A stretch of 64,000 nucleotides of DNA, taken from positions 806,001 to 870,000 of the forward strand of contig NZ_BMDQ01000001.1 in NCBI RefSeq assembly GCF_014635865.1, given 5' to 3'. The position numbers and the translations under genes were made by a program. This DNA comes from Winogradskyella haliclonae (GTDB lineage: Bacteria; Bacteroidota; Bacteroidia; Flavobacteriales; Flavobacteriaceae). This document shows, one piece after another, positions 23,957-34,313 of the stretch; within the stretch, counting starts at the first letter, position 1; each line of letters opens with the position of its first letter. The notes beneath the pieces were generated by a model. It was given only the letters and a program-made list of their open reading frames with translations. It did not search any database and was not told where the DNA came from.

Positions 23957-24478
23957 TTAAACGCCTGGGTCTGGAGCAGCAGAACTAACAACGGTCAACT
24001 GCTGTATGTCTCTGTCAAATAAATAAAGTCCACCTTTATCGTCACCAATCATATTTATCTTATCTAGGATGGTTCTTGCGGTAGCTTCTTCTTCAATTTG
24101 CTCAGCAACATACCATTGTAAAAAGTTATGTGTCGCATAGTCCTTTTCTTGAAGAGAAATGTGTACCAATTCATTAATACTCTCAGACACAAAAATTTCA
24201 TGTTCTAAAAGTTTTTCAAACATCTTTTGAAAAGAATCGAACGATACATTTGGCGCATTAAGTTCACTAATATGTGCATGACCACCACGTTCATTAACAA
24301 ACTTTACCAATTTAAGCATGTGCTCACGTTCTTCATCAGATTGATCATACATAAAATTAGAAATCCCTTCTAAGCCTTTCACTTCTGCCCATACAGCCAT
24401 GGCTAGATAGACTTGAGAGGATTCTGCCTCTATTTTTATTTGTTTGTTTAATGCAGTTTCTATAGTTTTTGATAGCAT
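23957..24478 (-). CDS. Ferritin
   Basis: 173 residues matching non-haem bacterial ferritin: ALNKQIKIEAESSQVYLAMA with the first iron-binding Glu, DQSDEEREHMLKLVKFVNER with the Glu and His of the diiron centre, and the third helix NELVHISLQEKDYATHNFLQWYVAEQIEEEATA. It oxidises and stores iron in 24-mers. Tail PDPGV is an unstructured extension. Its promoter has a TATCTTTG box (24494-24501). It is monocistronic by context. Confidence 0.94.
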   Translation of the reverse strand: MLSKTIETALNKQIKIEAESSQVYLAMAVWAEVKGLEGISNFMYDQSDEEREHMLKLVKFVNERGGHAHISELNAPNVSFDSFQKMFEKLLEHEIFVSESINELVHISLQEKDYATHNFLQWYVAEQIEEEATARTILDKINMIGDDKGGLYLFDRDIQQLTVVSSAAPDPGV

Positions 24479-24493
24479 AATTTATGTTTTTAT

Positions 24494-24501
24494 CAAAGAT
24501 A
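24494..24501 (-). promoter_or_regulatory. -7 box of the ferritin promoter
   Basis: Minus strand reads TATCTTTG, an exact TAnnTTTG, 15 bases before the ferritin ATG. No convincing TTTG is found 19-21 bp upstream (the nearest is 14 bp), so the -33 element is weak. Confidence 0.5.
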
Positions 24502-24613
24502 CATAGTAAAAAAGACAAATAAAATAATAGTAAAGTGACTTAAGCTTTTTTTCAGCTAATTCATAATTAGTCTAATTTCTCTTTAGTATTTTTAATGAGA
24601 AAATATATACAAA

Positions 24614-27193
24614 ATGTTTATAAAGCCTAAGTTATCTAGATTTAATACTCAAGTGTTACAAAAGTACCAGATATATAATGGCATTTTTATGAACTTGCCT
24701 TTTGACACACTTTCTAAAACAGTTGCCCTGTTACCATTGTTTTATGAGACTTGCAAGAAAGGCTTTGATGCTGGTGAAAATCCAACTACAATAGTAGATA
24801 CTTTTTTTAAAAAATATCAAGCTAGACGCAGTGCAAAGAGTCAAATAAATTTATTATTTAGGTTTATTCAATATATAGAACGGCAAGTTGTTTTGTTTGA
24901 TGCAGTGGAGGATGCGGCTTTCCCTGTAGTAAATAATATGGAAGGGATAGGAACACTCAGGAATTTAAAGGAAACTGCTGAAGCTGAAAACAAAAAACAA
25001 CTCTTACAGGAGTATCTTAAAACGTTTAAGGTAAGGATTGTACTTACAGCCCATCCGACTCAGTTTTATCCAGGAACAGTACTTGGTATAATTACAGATT
25101 TATCGAAAGCTGTCAAAGAAGATAATCTTCAGGAAATTAATAGTCTATTAGGACAACTGGGTAAAACCCCTTTTTTTAAAGAAAAAAAACCGACGCCATA
25201 CGATGAGGCGGTAAACCTCATTTGGTATTTAAAGAATGTATTTTATCATTCATTTGGAAGTATTTATGATTATGCACAACAAAATATTTTTGATGAAGAA
25301 GAAATCGACAATTCAATTTTAAATATTGGCTTTTGGCCAGGAGGAGATAGAGATGGAAACCCATTTGTAACACCTCAAATAACACTTAATGTTGCCAAAA
25401 AACTTAAAGAATCTATTATTAAAAAATACATAAAGGATGTTAAGTATTTAAGACGACGCCTTACTTTTAAAGGTGTTAGGGAGCAAATTATAGCGCTTAA
25501 TCATCAGCTTCATAATACATTATTAGACAAAGAAGACCAGATTTCTTATGATGCCTTTGTTACTGAACTAAAAAAAATAAGAACGCTATTAATAACAGAA
25601 CATCAATCACTTTATGTAAATAAAGTTACGTCTCTTATAAATAAAACAACATTATTTGGGTATCACTTTGCGAGCTTAGATATTCGTCAAGACAGTCGTG
25701 TGCACGATGCCATGTTTAGAAATTTAGTTGCAGAGCTTATTGAGAATAAAAGCGAGTTGTTTCCTGAGGATTTTTTCGATTTTGAAATATCAAAGCAATT
25801 AAAACATCTTTCCGAGGTAAAAGGGTCAATAGGTCATATTAAATTTAAAGATGAGTTGGCTATAAACATTGTAGAGACCATTAGAGCAATGAAAACCATT
25901 CAAGATAAAAATGGAGAAGTCGCTTGTAACCGATATATTATTAGTAATAATCAAACGACCTTAAATGTACTGCAATTGTTTGCAATGCTAAAAATAATAG
26001 CTTTTAACGATGAGCTTACAGCAGATGTTGTTCCCCTTTTTGAGACTGTTCCGGATTTAATTGCAGCTCCAAAGGTTATGGAAGAGTTATATACAAACCC
26101 TAGCTATCGAAAACATTTAGAGCATCGAGGGAACAAACAAACTATTATGTTAGGTTTTAGTGATGGAACTAAAGATGGTGGTTATTTAATGGCAAATTGG
26201 GCTATTTTTAAAGCTAAAGAAGCTATGACAGAGATGTCTCGTAAATACAATATAGATGTTATTTTCTTTGACGGACGTGGAGGGCCTCCAGCGCGAGGTG
26301 GTGGAAAAACACATCAATTTTATGCTTCACTTGGGCCAACGATTGAAGATAAAGAAATACAATTAACGATTCAAGGGCAAACGATTAGTTCTAATTTTGG
26401 AACATTAGCATCTTCTCAATACAATATGGAACAATTGATAAGTTCGGGAATTTCTAATAGCCTTAATGATAAAAATCTTGAGATGTCTAAAGCGCATAAA
26501 GTCTTAATGGACCGACTAGCAGAAATAAGTTATCAGGCATATGTAGATTTTAAGAGTCATCCAAAATTCTTATCGTATTTACAGCATATGAGTACGCTAA
26601 AATATTATGCAAAAACCAATATAGGTAGCCGGCCATCTAAACGCGGCAAATCCAATGAACTTGTCTTTTCAGATTTAAGAGCAATCCCATTTGTAGGAAG
26701 TTGGAGCCAGTTAAAACAGAATGTACCAGGTTTTTTTGGTGTCGGTACAGCACTCAAGGTCTATGAAGATAATAATGAATTTGATAAAGTGAAACAACTT
26801 TACAATGAATCTAAGTTCTTTAAAACATTAATAGAAAATAGTATGATGTCTTTAACCAAGTCCTTTTTTGATTTGACAAAATATATGCAAGAAAATAAGG
26901 AGTTTGGTGAGTTTTGGACCTTGATACACGAAGAATACAAAACATCAAAGCGCCTAATTTTAAAGCTCTCGGGATACAATACGTTAATGGAAAATGAGCC
27001 AGTAGGTAAATCATCTATAGAGGTTAGAGAGTCTATAGTGTTGCCCTTACTTACGATACAACAATATGCATTAAAAAAAATCAAAGACCTTGAAAATAGT
27101 GCTGTTAGAGACGAAGCTCAAATAGCCATTTTTGAAAAAATTGTTACGCGTGCTATGTTTGGCAATATTAACGCAAGTCGGAATTCTGCTTAG
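24614..27193 (+). CDS. ppc: Phosphoenolpyruvate carboxylase
   Basis: 859 residues. The catalytic signatures are all present: VLTAHPTQFYPG with catalytic H147, GFWPGGDRDGNPFVTPQI, FHFASLDIRQDSR (as YHFASLDIRQDSRVHD), the phosphate loop MLGFSDGTKDGGY, FFDGRGGPPARGGGKTH, and TIQGQTISSNFG. The RPSKR motif near residue 680 closes the substrate pocket. It makes oxaloacetate from PEP and bicarbonate to refill the citric acid cycle. The start ATG at 24614 is about ten residues ahead of the conserved region; alternatives at M26 exist. Its stop overlaps the convergent deacetylase stop by 4 bases. Confidence 0.97.
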   Translation: MFIKPKLSRFNTQVLQKYQIYNGIFMNLPFDTLSKTVALLPLFYETCKKGFDAGENPTTIVDTFFKKYQARRSAKSQINLLFRFIQYIERQVVLFDAVEDAAFPVVNNMEGIGTLRNLKETAEAENKKQLLQEYLKTFKVRIVLTAHPTQFYPGTVLGIITDLSKAVKEDNLQEINSLLGQLGKTPFFKEKKPTPYDEAVNLIWYLKNVFYHSFGSIYDYAQQNIFDEEEIDNSILNIGFWPGGDRDGNPFVTPQITLNVAKKLKESIIKKYIKDVKYLRRRLTFKGVREQIIALNHQLHNTLLDKEDQISYDAFVTELKKIRTLLITEHQSLYVNKVTSLINKTTLFGYHFASLDIRQDSRVHDAMFRNLVAELIENKSELFPEDFFDFEISKQLKHLSEVKGSIGHIKFKDELAINIVETIRAMKTIQDKNGEVACNRYIISNNQTTLNVLQLFAMLKIIAFNDELTADVVPLFETVPDLIAAPKVMEELYTNPSYRKHLEHRGNKQTIMLGFSDGTKDGGYLMANWAIFKAKEAMTEMSRKYNIDVIFFDGRGGPPARGGGKTHQFYASLGPTIEDKEIQLTIQGQTISSNFGTLASSQYNMEQLISSGISNSLNDKNLEMSKAHKVLMDRLAEISYQAYVDFKSHPKFLSYLQHMSTLKYYAKTNIGSRPSKRGKSNELVFSDLRAIPFVGSWSQLKQNVPGFFGVGTALKVYEDNNEFDKVKQLYNESKFFKTLIENSMMSLTKSFFDLTKYMQENKEFGEFWTLIHEEYKTSKRLILKLSGYNTLMENEPVGKSSIEVRESIVLPLLTIQQYALKKIKDLENSAVRDEAQIAIFEKIVTRAMFGNINASRNSA

Positions 27194-28092
27194 AAAAATA
27201 GTTCCTGCGCTAATCTAAATGTATTTGCATGTGCATCTACTATAGTTTTAACATCTGGAGAATAGCCTCCGCCCATACTACACATAACAGGAATATTATT
27301 GGCTTTACATTGTTCTAATACAAATTGATCTCTAGCTTTACAACCATTAATAGTCATCGCTAATTTGCCTAATTTGTCACTAGCTATAACGTCGACACCA
27401 GATAAGTAGTAAATAAAATCTGGTTGTTGCGCATCTATAAGCCGAGGTAAAGTGTCTTTTAAAATTTTGAGATATAAGTTATCATCAGTATTATTTTCAA
27501 GAGGGATATCAAGATCACTTTGCTCTTTTTTAAAAGGATAATTACTAGCACCATGCATTGAAAATGTAAAAACAGAAGCATCATCTCTAAAAATTTCTGC
27601 AGTGCCATTGCCTTGATGTACATCTAAATCTACAATAAGAATTTTATTTGCTAAGCCTTTACTTTGAAGATATCTTGCACCAACAGCTTGGTCATTAATC
27701 ATGCAAAAAGCTTCTCCACGATTGGTATAAGCATGGTGTGTACCACCAGCAATATTCATAGCAATACCGTTTTTTAATGCAAACTCACTTGCTTTAATTG
27801 TGCCATCTGTTATAAAACGTTCTCGTTCTACTAAGATTTCACTGAGCGGGAATCCAATTTTTCTAGCAGCTCTTTGATTGAGTGTAATGTTTAGTAAATC
27901 ATAAAAATAGTCCGGTTCATGTACCGCCAAAATATACTTGTCATTAGGCCGAGTAGGTTCAAAAAAATTATGATTTGTACAGGTGCCTTCATAAAGTAAT
28001 TGTTGGGGTAACAATTCGTATTTTTCCATAGGAAATCGGTGTCCCAAAGGAAGTTGATGTCTGTAAATAGGATGATATGCTATTTTAAGCAA
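27190..28092 (-). CDS. Histone deacetylase family protein
   Basis: 300 residues. The zinc-hydrolase motifs of the HDAC/acetoin-deacetylase family are visible: YHPIYRHQLPLGHRFP near the start, IAGGTHHAYTNRGEAFCMIND with the paired His, LIVDLDVHQGNGTAEIF with Asp and His as metal ligands, and FIYYLSGVDVIASDKLGKL with the second Asp. It would remove acetyl groups from protein lysine or small amines in the cytoplasm. It is stop-to-stop with ppc. A two-base gap to the upstream MG2/plug gene (28094) suggests co-transcription. Confidence 0.93.
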   Translation of the reverse strand: MLKIAYHPIYRHQLPLGHRFPMEKYELLPQQLLYEGTCTNHNFFEPTRPNDKYILAVHEPDYFYDLLNITLNQRAARKIGFPLSEILVERERFITDGTIKASEFALKNGIAMNIAGGTHHAYTNRGEAFCMINDQAVGARYLQSKGLANKILIVDLDVHQGNGTAEIFRDDASVFTFSMHGASNYPFKKEQSDLDIPLENNTDDNLYLKILKDTLPRLIDAQQPDFIYYLSGVDVIASDKLGKLAMTINGCKARDQFVLEQCKANNIPVMCSMGGGYSPDVKTIVDAHANTFRLAQELFF

Positions 28093-28093
28093 A

Positions 28094-30490
28094 TTAATTA
28101 TTTAGTTGTATAGTTTTACTTTCTGAAATGAATTTACCATTACCTAAAGTTCCTTCAATATATAGTGTTATTGGAACCATATCAGGATTGTGAAAATTAA
28201 ATTTCACCAATCCATTTTCATCAATTTGTAAATTAGGAAACCAAGCTATAGTGCCATATTCATTAAAAAATGAAGAATTATAATTTTTGTAAACAGGAGT
28301 ATAGAATTTTTTTGAACTACTAAATGTTAATGGAAAAGGATATCGTACAGTGTTGGTTGCTGTAGATTGATTGTTTTTTTGAACTTTTAATGGGTTAGTC
28401 ACAATCTTGATATAACCTCCGCCACCGCCACTAAGCCCTGAACCAAGTCCACTTCTATTTACTTCTATGTAATCTACATTGGCAAGGCTAAACCTACCCA
28501 AAAAACCAAAATCATTTATAATAACACCATCTAAAATAATGTAAGGAATAGGATTATTAAAAAATCGAGGACTAGGGTCTACTATTCGCAATATACCATC
28601 CCAGTCGCTTGCATTATAAGGTGTGTAAGAATTAAGATATATGGCTAGTGTCATTCCACCTCTTCTTATTTTATCGTCCAAAAATTTAACTTTTCCCCAA
28701 GAGCTATTTTTTATTTTTTCTATTCTAGTTGCTTCTTTATCTTTAGCAGTAATCACAACTTCATCTAGTTGCTCAGTATCTGTATTATTCCATGCAGGTT
28801 CGATTTTAGAAATTAATTGTTTGGTTTTCTTATAATTAGCAGGTGATTTTTTAGAGAAATTACGTTTAATATTAAATACAGGTATTTTTGATGGAGAAAA
28901 ATTAACATATATTTTTGGCTTATTTTTTTTTCTTTTTTTATCAGATTTAGATATACCATAATACTCTATGTCTTCGGGAAATAATCCATTTTGGTTAAAG
29001 CTATTTCTGCTATCGTCAATAACAAATATTTGTGAGCTATTGTTTTTTAAAGGATAAGTTAAGTAACTACCCGATTTGTCTTTCCCATTAATATTTACAA
29101 TTGTACTTATACCATTTTCAAAATTATATTTATATAAGGGCTTATGACTGAAAATCTTATCCCAGTTATAGCTACTCCATCCTTGCGTTAATAGTAGATT
29201 ATCTAAATCATATAATGTTTTATCAGATATGTTTTCAAAATAGTATCCACTGTTTTGAATAAATCCTCTAACGTAAGGCTCTAAATATACTTTAGAGAGG
29301 ATATTTGAATGGAAATTATATGATTTCGTTTTTCTGGGTAAAACGGAGACGCTTACGTTATTTAGGCTGGATTCATAATTATTTGTCGGAATACTAAATT
29401 TAATATTTAAGGAATCGCTGTCCTTTTTTATAAAGGATATATTTGATTTTAAGGGTTTAATCTCATTAAAATTAAAATACATTCTCTCTAAAATAGGCGT
29501 ATTGTCATTATCAAAAACGGTTATAATATTTACCCCTTTGAATAAATATTCTTCCTTTATCAACTTACTGATTTCTTTTTCTTTATTGAAATTTAAATCG
29601 ATATCATAAAAGTCGTAACCGTTATGTATAATTATTTTGAATGTTTTAGCCTTAATAGAGCTTACTGTGCTATCATTAGTCCTAAAAGTAAGAATGATTC
29701 CATTCTTAGCTTTGTTTAATGAAAGATTGATTCCTCTATTTTTTATGTTATCAATGCTATGGGTAATATTATCATCATTAAAAACTACTATTTGGTACGG
29801 CTCATTAGTTTTTGGGATAAACAAAGTTTTAGCTATTCCAAAATTGTTTAGTGTAAATTCGGACAGAATCTCCCCTGCGTTATTAGTAATGTGACCTTTA
29901 GCATTAGCTAAACCAATGCCATTTTTGTTTTTTACAATAATTCCAACAGTGTTTTGTACATTTTTAAGAAGATGACCTCCTTCGGGGAGTATTTGGATTT
30001 GGTATAAGCTATTTTGTTTTTTTGTCTCGATTTGAGTTTGAGTATCAGGATCAATTATTTCAATTTTTTGCTCAAAAAAATTATCTTCATCAAAATTACG
30101 CATCCAATTTGTATAAGCTCTTAAAGTGTATATTCCAGATGTAAATGCACTATCAATTTCGAAGACGTTATTTGAGAAACCATTATTTACTCTTAATAGT
30201 TTTTTTTTAATTATTGAATCTTTGTTATTCAATATCGTTACGTATAGATTTGTAGTATTGGTAGAAGGTGTTTTATTAGTCTTGTCTAAAATATATGCAG
30301 CAAAACCAATCATCTCTCCTTTTATGTATGTAGATTTATTAAGATGGATATAGGCGAGCTCTCGAGGTGCTTTAGTATAATTTTCAAAAGCACCTATAAT
30401 ATCTTTAGATTGGGCATTAAGATTAACACTGACTAAAGGTGGTAATAGAAAATAAAATAATGAAATATTAAAGAAAGTAGTCTTGAGCAT
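28094..30490 (-). CDS. MG2-domain / TonB-plug-like secreted protein
   Basis: 798 residues with a signal peptide (NLNAQ). The N-terminal third looks like an MG2 macroglobulin domain: ELAYIHLNKSTYIKGEMIGF and SGIYTLRAYTNWM. The middle holds further beta domains and GWSSYNWDKIF. Residues about 575-715 resemble a TonB-receptor plug: LDEVVITAKDKEATRIEKIK, then NPIPYIILDGVIINDFGF and a Gly-rich SGLSGGGGGYIKIVTN. No transmembrane barrel follows, so it is not a full TonB receptor. Such proteins are common in Bacteroidota, function unassigned. The reading frame is intact. Confidence 0.75.
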   Translation of the reverse strand: MLKTTFFNISLFYFLLPPLVSVNLNAQSKDIIGAFENYTKAPRELAYIHLNKSTYIKGEMIGFAAYILDKTNKTPSTNTTNLYVTILNNKDSIIKKKLLRVNNGFSNNVFEIDSAFTSGIYTLRAYTNWMRNFDEDNFFEQKIEIIDPDTQTQIETKKQNSLYQIQILPEGGHLLKNVQNTVGIIVKNKNGIGLANAKGHITNNAGEILSEFTLNNFGIAKTLFIPKTNEPYQIVVFNDDNITHSIDNIKNRGINLSLNKAKNGIILTFRTNDSTVSSIKAKTFKIIIHNGYDFYDIDLNFNKEKEISKLIKEEYLFKGVNIITVFDNDNTPILERMYFNFNEIKPLKSNISFIKKDSDSLNIKFSIPTNNYESSLNNVSVSVLPRKTKSYNFHSNILSKVYLEPYVRGFIQNSGYYFENISDKTLYDLDNLLLTQGWSSYNWDKIFSHKPLYKYNFENGISTIVNINGKDKSGSYLTYPLKNNSSQIFVIDDSRNSFNQNGLFPEDIEYYGISKSDKKRKKNKPKIYVNFSPSKIPVFNIKRNFSKKSPANYKKTKQLISKIEPAWNNTDTEQLDEVVITAKDKEATRIEKIKNSSWGKVKFLDDKIRRGGMTLAIYLNSYTPYNASDWDGILRIVDPSPRFFNNPIPYIILDGVIINDFGFLGRFSLANVDYIEVNRSGLGSGLSGGGGGYIKIVTNPLKVQKNNQSTATNTVRYPFPLTFSSSKKFYTPVYKNYNSSFFNEYGTIAWFPNLQIDENGLVKFNFHNPDMVPITLYIEGTLGNGKFISESKTIQLNN

Positions 30491-30542
30491 AATAAAAGAT
30501 TTTATATAAATCTCATTAAAAACTATTCCTTAAGCTAGACTT

Positions 30543-32591
30543 TTAACTAATTTTTAATCCATTGTCTACTTCAGCAATATCTGGATTAACAAAAACTAAA
30601 TCACCTGATTCATTTTCTGTCATTAAAATCATGCCTTGACTTTCTACACCTCTTAGTCTTCTTGGAGCTAAATTCACTAAAACTGTAACACGTTTACCAA
30701 CCACATCTTCAGGCTTAAAGCTTTCAGCAATTCCAGAAACTATTGTTCTAGTATCGATACCTGTATCTACTGTAAGTACTAAAAGTTTTTTGGTTTTAGG
30801 CATTTTCTCAGCCTCTAAGATAGTGCCAACTCTAATGTCTAGTTTAGTGAAATCATCAAAAGTAATTTCCTTTTTTTGAGGTTCTATGGCTTTATTTGCT
30901 GCCTCGTTAGCTTTTTTGCTTGCTTCTAGTTTGTCGAGTTGCACTTGGATTTGAGCATCTTCAATTTTAGAGAATAATAATTCGGCTTTACCAATTTGAT
31001 GATCAGCAGGTAATAAAATTTCTTTACTTGAAATATTATTCCAAGAGTTATCTCTAGAGTTTAATATGTTTTTCATCTTAGCAGATGTAAACGGTAAAAA
31101 CGGTTCACATAAAACAGAAAGAGCAGACGCAATTTGTAGTGCTACAAACATCACTGTTTTTGTTCGCTCTTCATCAGTTTTTATTGTCTTCCATGGTTCT
31201 TCGTCAGCAAGATACTTATTCCCTAAACGCGCTAAATTCATTAATTCTTGACTAGCCTCTCTAAAACGATAACGTTCGATAGAGCTTGAAATAACAGATG
31301 GATACGCTTTTACAGCAGCTAGAGTTTCTTGGTCTATAGAAGATAAATCTGAAGGCTCAGGAATAATGCCGTTATAATATTTATTTGTAAGTACTACAAC
31401 TCGGTTAATGAAGTTTCCAAAAATAGCAACTAACTCATTGTTATTTCTTGCCTGAAAATCTTTCCAGGTAAAATCGTTATCTTTTGTTTCTGGAGCATTT
31501 GCCGTTAAGGCATAACGCAACACATCTTGTTGGTTCGGAAAATCTTGAAGATAATCTGGTAACCAAACCGCCCAATTTTTGGAAGTAGATAGTTTACTGC
31601 CTTCAAGATTTAAAAACTCGTTTGCAGGTACATTTTCGGGTAAAATATATGAGCCTTCTGCTTTAAGCATTGCCGGGAAAATAATGCAGTGAAATACAAT
31701 ATTGTCCTTACCAATAAAGTGAACTAAAGTCGTATCATCATTTTTCCAATAATCTTCCCAATTTTTACCTTCTCGTGCAGCCCACTCTTTAGTAGCAGAG
31801 ATATAACCTATAGGAGCATCAAACCATACATATAACACTTTACCTTCGCCACCTTCTATAGGTACAGGAATTCCCCAATCTAAATCTCGAGTTACAGCAC
31901 GAGGGCGCAAGCCATCATCAATCCATGACTTTACTTGTCCATAAACATTAGGTTTCCAGTCTTTTTTATGCCCCTCTAAAATCCATTCTTTTAAGAATTG
32001 CTCGTGTTTATTTAAAGGCAAAAACCAATGTTTTGTTTCTTTTAGAGTAGGTACATTGCCCGTGATTACTGATTTTGGACTTATTAAATCAGTTGCGTTA
32101 TGGCTAGTGCCACAATTTTCACACTGATCGCCATAACTCTCCTCGTTACCACATTTTGGGCAAGTTCCAATAACAAAACGATCGGCTAAAAACTGATTAG
32201 CCTCAGCATCATACAATTGCTCTGAAACTTCTTCAACAAATTCATTTTTATCATACAGAGTTTTAAAAAACTCTGAAGCCGTATTATGATGAACTTTTGC
32301 TGAAGTACGCGAATAGTTGTCAAATGTAATACCAAAATCTTCAAAAGACGTCTTAATAATTGCATGATACTTATCTACTATATCTTGAGGTGTAACACCT
32401 TCTTTTTTTGCCTTAATAGTTATAGGAACACCATGCTCATCACTACCACAAATAAAAGCAACATCATTACCTGTTAGTCTTAAATATCTTGAATAGATAT
32501 CTGCAGGAACATAAACACCAGCTAAATGACCGATATGTATTGGTCCGTTAGTATATGGAAGTGCTGCTGTAATGGTATAACGCTTAGACAT
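30543..32591 (-). CDS. metG: Methionyl-tRNA synthetase
   Basis: 682 residues. Class I motifs: HIGH at 19-22 ([11 protein letters not shown]), zinc Cys cluster [18 protein letters not shown], and the KMSKS equivalent KLSTS in [15 protein letters not shown]-terminal EMAP/tRNA-binding OB domain (about 580-680) starts with [20 protein letters not shown]. It charges tRNA-Met. Length and domain order match the family. A -7 box TAATTTTG lies 25 bases before the start. Confidence 0.97.
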   Translation of the reverse strand: MSKRYTITAALPYTNGPIHIGHLAGVYVPADIYSRYLRLTGNDVAFICGSDEHGVPITIKAKKEGVTPQDIVDKYHAIIKTSFEDFGITFDNYSRTSAKVHHNTASEFFKTLYDKNEFVEEVSEQLYDAEANQFLADRFVIGTCPKCGNEESYGDQCENCGTSHNATDLISPKSVITGNVPTLKETKHWFLPLNKHEQFLKEWILEGHKKDWKPNVYGQVKSWIDDGLRPRAVTRDLDWGIPVPIEGGEGKVLYVWFDAPIGYISATKEWAAREGKNWEDYWKNDDTTLVHFIGKDNIVFHCIIFPAMLKAEGSYILPENVPANEFLNLEGSKLSTSKNWAVWLPDYLQDFPNQQDVLRYALTANAPETKDNDFTWKDFQARNNNELVAIFGNFINRVVVLTNKYYNGIIPEPSDLSSIDQETLAAVKAYPSVISSSIERYRFREASQELMNLARLGNKYLADEEPWKTIKTDEERTKTVMFVALQIASALSVLCEPFLPFTSAKMKNILNSRDNSWNNISSKEILLPADHQIGKAELLFSKIEDAQIQVQLDKLEASKKANEAANKAIEPQKKEITFDDFTKLDIRVGTILEAEKMPKTKKLLVLTVDTGIDTRTIVSGIAESFKPEDVVGKRVTVLVNLAPRRLRGVESQGMILMTENESGDLVFVNPDIAEVDNGLKIS

Positions 32592-32616
32592 AAATTTTCT
32601 AATTTTTACTGAAGCG

Positions 32617-32624
32617 CAAAATTA
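32617..32624 (-). promoter_or_regulatory. -7 box of the metG promoter
   Basis: Minus strand TAATTTTG, an exact TAnnTTTG, 25 bases before the metG ATG. No clear TTTG at -33. Confidence 0.5.
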
Positions 32625-32653
32625 CGATTTTACTTGTAGTTATAAAACGAAAT

Positions 32654-32675
32654 GCCTCTAGTAATCACTAGAGGC
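32654..32675 (-). terminator. Terminator after the DUF1501 gene
   Basis: GCCTCTAGT (32654-32662) pairs with ACTAGAGGC (32667-32675), a 9-bp stem with a 4-base loop. The following minus-strand sequence ATTTCGTTTTAT is T-rich but broken, so termination is probably moderate. It lies 25 bases past the DUF1501 stop and close to the metG promoter. Confidence 0.6.
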
Positions 32676-32699
32676 TTCATGAGGGATAATTTTACGGGA

Positions 32700-34304
32700 C
32701 TATCTTATAATTAAAGACTTGCTAAAATTTTGATTGCCTACAGATATTCTATAGATATATTGTCCAAGGCTAAGTTTAGTTTTTATTGTGTTTTTTACAT
32801 TAATACTGTGCTCCCCCGCAAATAACATTTCGTTTTTAAGCGTGGCTATCTCTCTTCCCATTATATCGTAGAGTTTAACGACTGTATGTTGTGTAAATGG
32901 GTTTATAAATTTAATAATGGTATCATTATCTGGATAAATAACAAAATGTTTAAAACGATCTCTATTAAAATCATCAACATCTAGGGCGCTGCAATTAAAC
33001 CCTAAATCAACACGCTCATAATTAACATTTAGTAGGGCTTCATTAACTAAATCGCTATTAACACATAGCCAATTTTCCATTATCGAAGCGTAAATGGCTC
33101 TAAAGTCTTGTTCATAATCTAAGTTATCGTTTACAAGTGCTGTTAAACTTGGGTGATTGCCAATAAAACCATTGCCTTGAATTGCTGGTCCAAATAACAT
33201 TAATGGAGCTGCAGTACCATGATCTGTACCATTAGAGCCATTCTCGTAAGTACGACGACCAAATTCACTTATTGTCATTGATAATACCTTGTCATCCATG
33301 CCAATAGAGGCTAAATCCTCATAAAATTTATTAATTGAATGTGATAAATCTGTTAAAAGCTCTTGATGTTTTTCTGCTTGATTGGCATGTGTGTCAAAAC
33401 CGCCAAGAGTTACCATATATACTTTAGTGCCTAAATTACCTTTTATTAATCTTGCCACTATAGCTAATTGTTTGCCTAATTTCTCATCTAAGTATTCTGA
33501 TGTATTTACGCCATTTTCAAAAGCCTCATGAATTGTATTGGCGTATTTATAAGTTGTATTTGTTGTGCCTCTTAAGAACTCTAATTGCTCACCATAAATA
33601 CAATCAGGTAAATTGTTCATATCGTGAACTGTGCCATTTTGAGCTATTGCTTCAAGCTGGTTAGGATTTGCAACTGAAAAAGCATAATTGTTGGAATCGC
33701 CTTCAAAGATTAGGTTTCCAATACTACCAATTTGTACGGCAGCAGGAACTTCAGGGGGATTTAATATATATTCAGGGTAAAGCTCTTCAAAATAGCGTCC
33801 TAACCATCCTGATTGCGTGGTGTTATTTGCATCTGTTGATGCCCAAATATCCGAACTCGAGAAATGAGATTGGTTAGGGTTTTCGTAACCAACACCATGG
33901 ATAACCTTCATTCCTCCATTATCCCATAAACTTTGTAAATCTCCCATGTAATTAGGCATACCAAAATCAGAACCTAAGTTTATAAGATTATTTAAATTAT
34001 GTTTTATAGAAGGTCTTGATATGGCATAGTTGTCATAGTCATAAATAGGGACTATAGTGTTAAGCCCGTCATTACCACCTTTTAATCGTATAATTATTAA
34101 TACTCTATCAGTTTCAGATGCACTAATAGCAGCTGCAAGTTTTGTATTTGTAGATGCAGATAAAGGAGCGCCACCAATCATCATGGTTCCAGCGCCTGCA
34201 AGCCCTAAAGCTTGTAAAAATGAGCGTCTATTCCATTTTTTATGCTCCATATCATGAGCATTGGCGGTTTTTATTTTATGTTTATTTAAATCGTGATTAC
34301 ACAT
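32700..34304 (-). CDS. DUF1501 protein with T9SS sorting domain
   Basis: 534 residues. N-terminus KWNRRSFLQALGLAGAGTMMIGG has the RRxFL motif of a Tat-type signal. The DUF1501 domain shows LIIIRLKGGNDGLNTIVPIYDY, GFDTHANQAEKHQELL and SEFGRRTYENGSNGTDHGTAAPLMLFGP, resembling the alkaline phosphatase/sulfatase fold. The C-terminal 80 residues are a T9SS sorting domain ending FSKSLIIR. The DUF1800 gene is nine bases upstream, as in many Bacteroidota pairs. They are thought to be exported as a complex; the reaction is unknown. Confidence 0.85.
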   Translation of the reverse strand: MCNHDLNKHKIKTANAHDMEHKKWNRRSFLQALGLAGAGTMMIGGAPLSASTNTKLAAAISASETDRVLIIIRLKGGNDGLNTIVPIYDYDNYAISRPSIKHNLNNLINLGSDFGMPNYMGDLQSLWDNGGMKVIHGVGYENPNQSHFSSSDIWASTDANNTTQSGWLGRYFEELYPEYILNPPEVPAAVQIGSIGNLIFEGDSNNYAFSVANPNQLEAIAQNGTVHDMNNLPDCIYGEQLEFLRGTTNTTYKYANTIHEAFENGVNTSEYLDEKLGKQLAIVARLIKGNLGTKVYMVTLGGFDTHANQAEKHQELLTDLSHSINKFYEDLASIGMDDKVLSMTISEFGRRTYENGSNGTDHGTAAPLMLFGPAIQGNGFIGNHPSLTALVNDNLDYEQDFRAIYASIMENWLCVNSDLVNEALLNVNYERVDLGFNCSALDVDDFNRDRFKHFVIYPDNDTIIKFINPFTQHTVVKLYDIMGREIATLKNEMLFAGEHSINVKNTIKTKLSLGQYIYRISVGNQNFSKSLIIR

Positions 34305-34313
34305 GGCAGTAGG

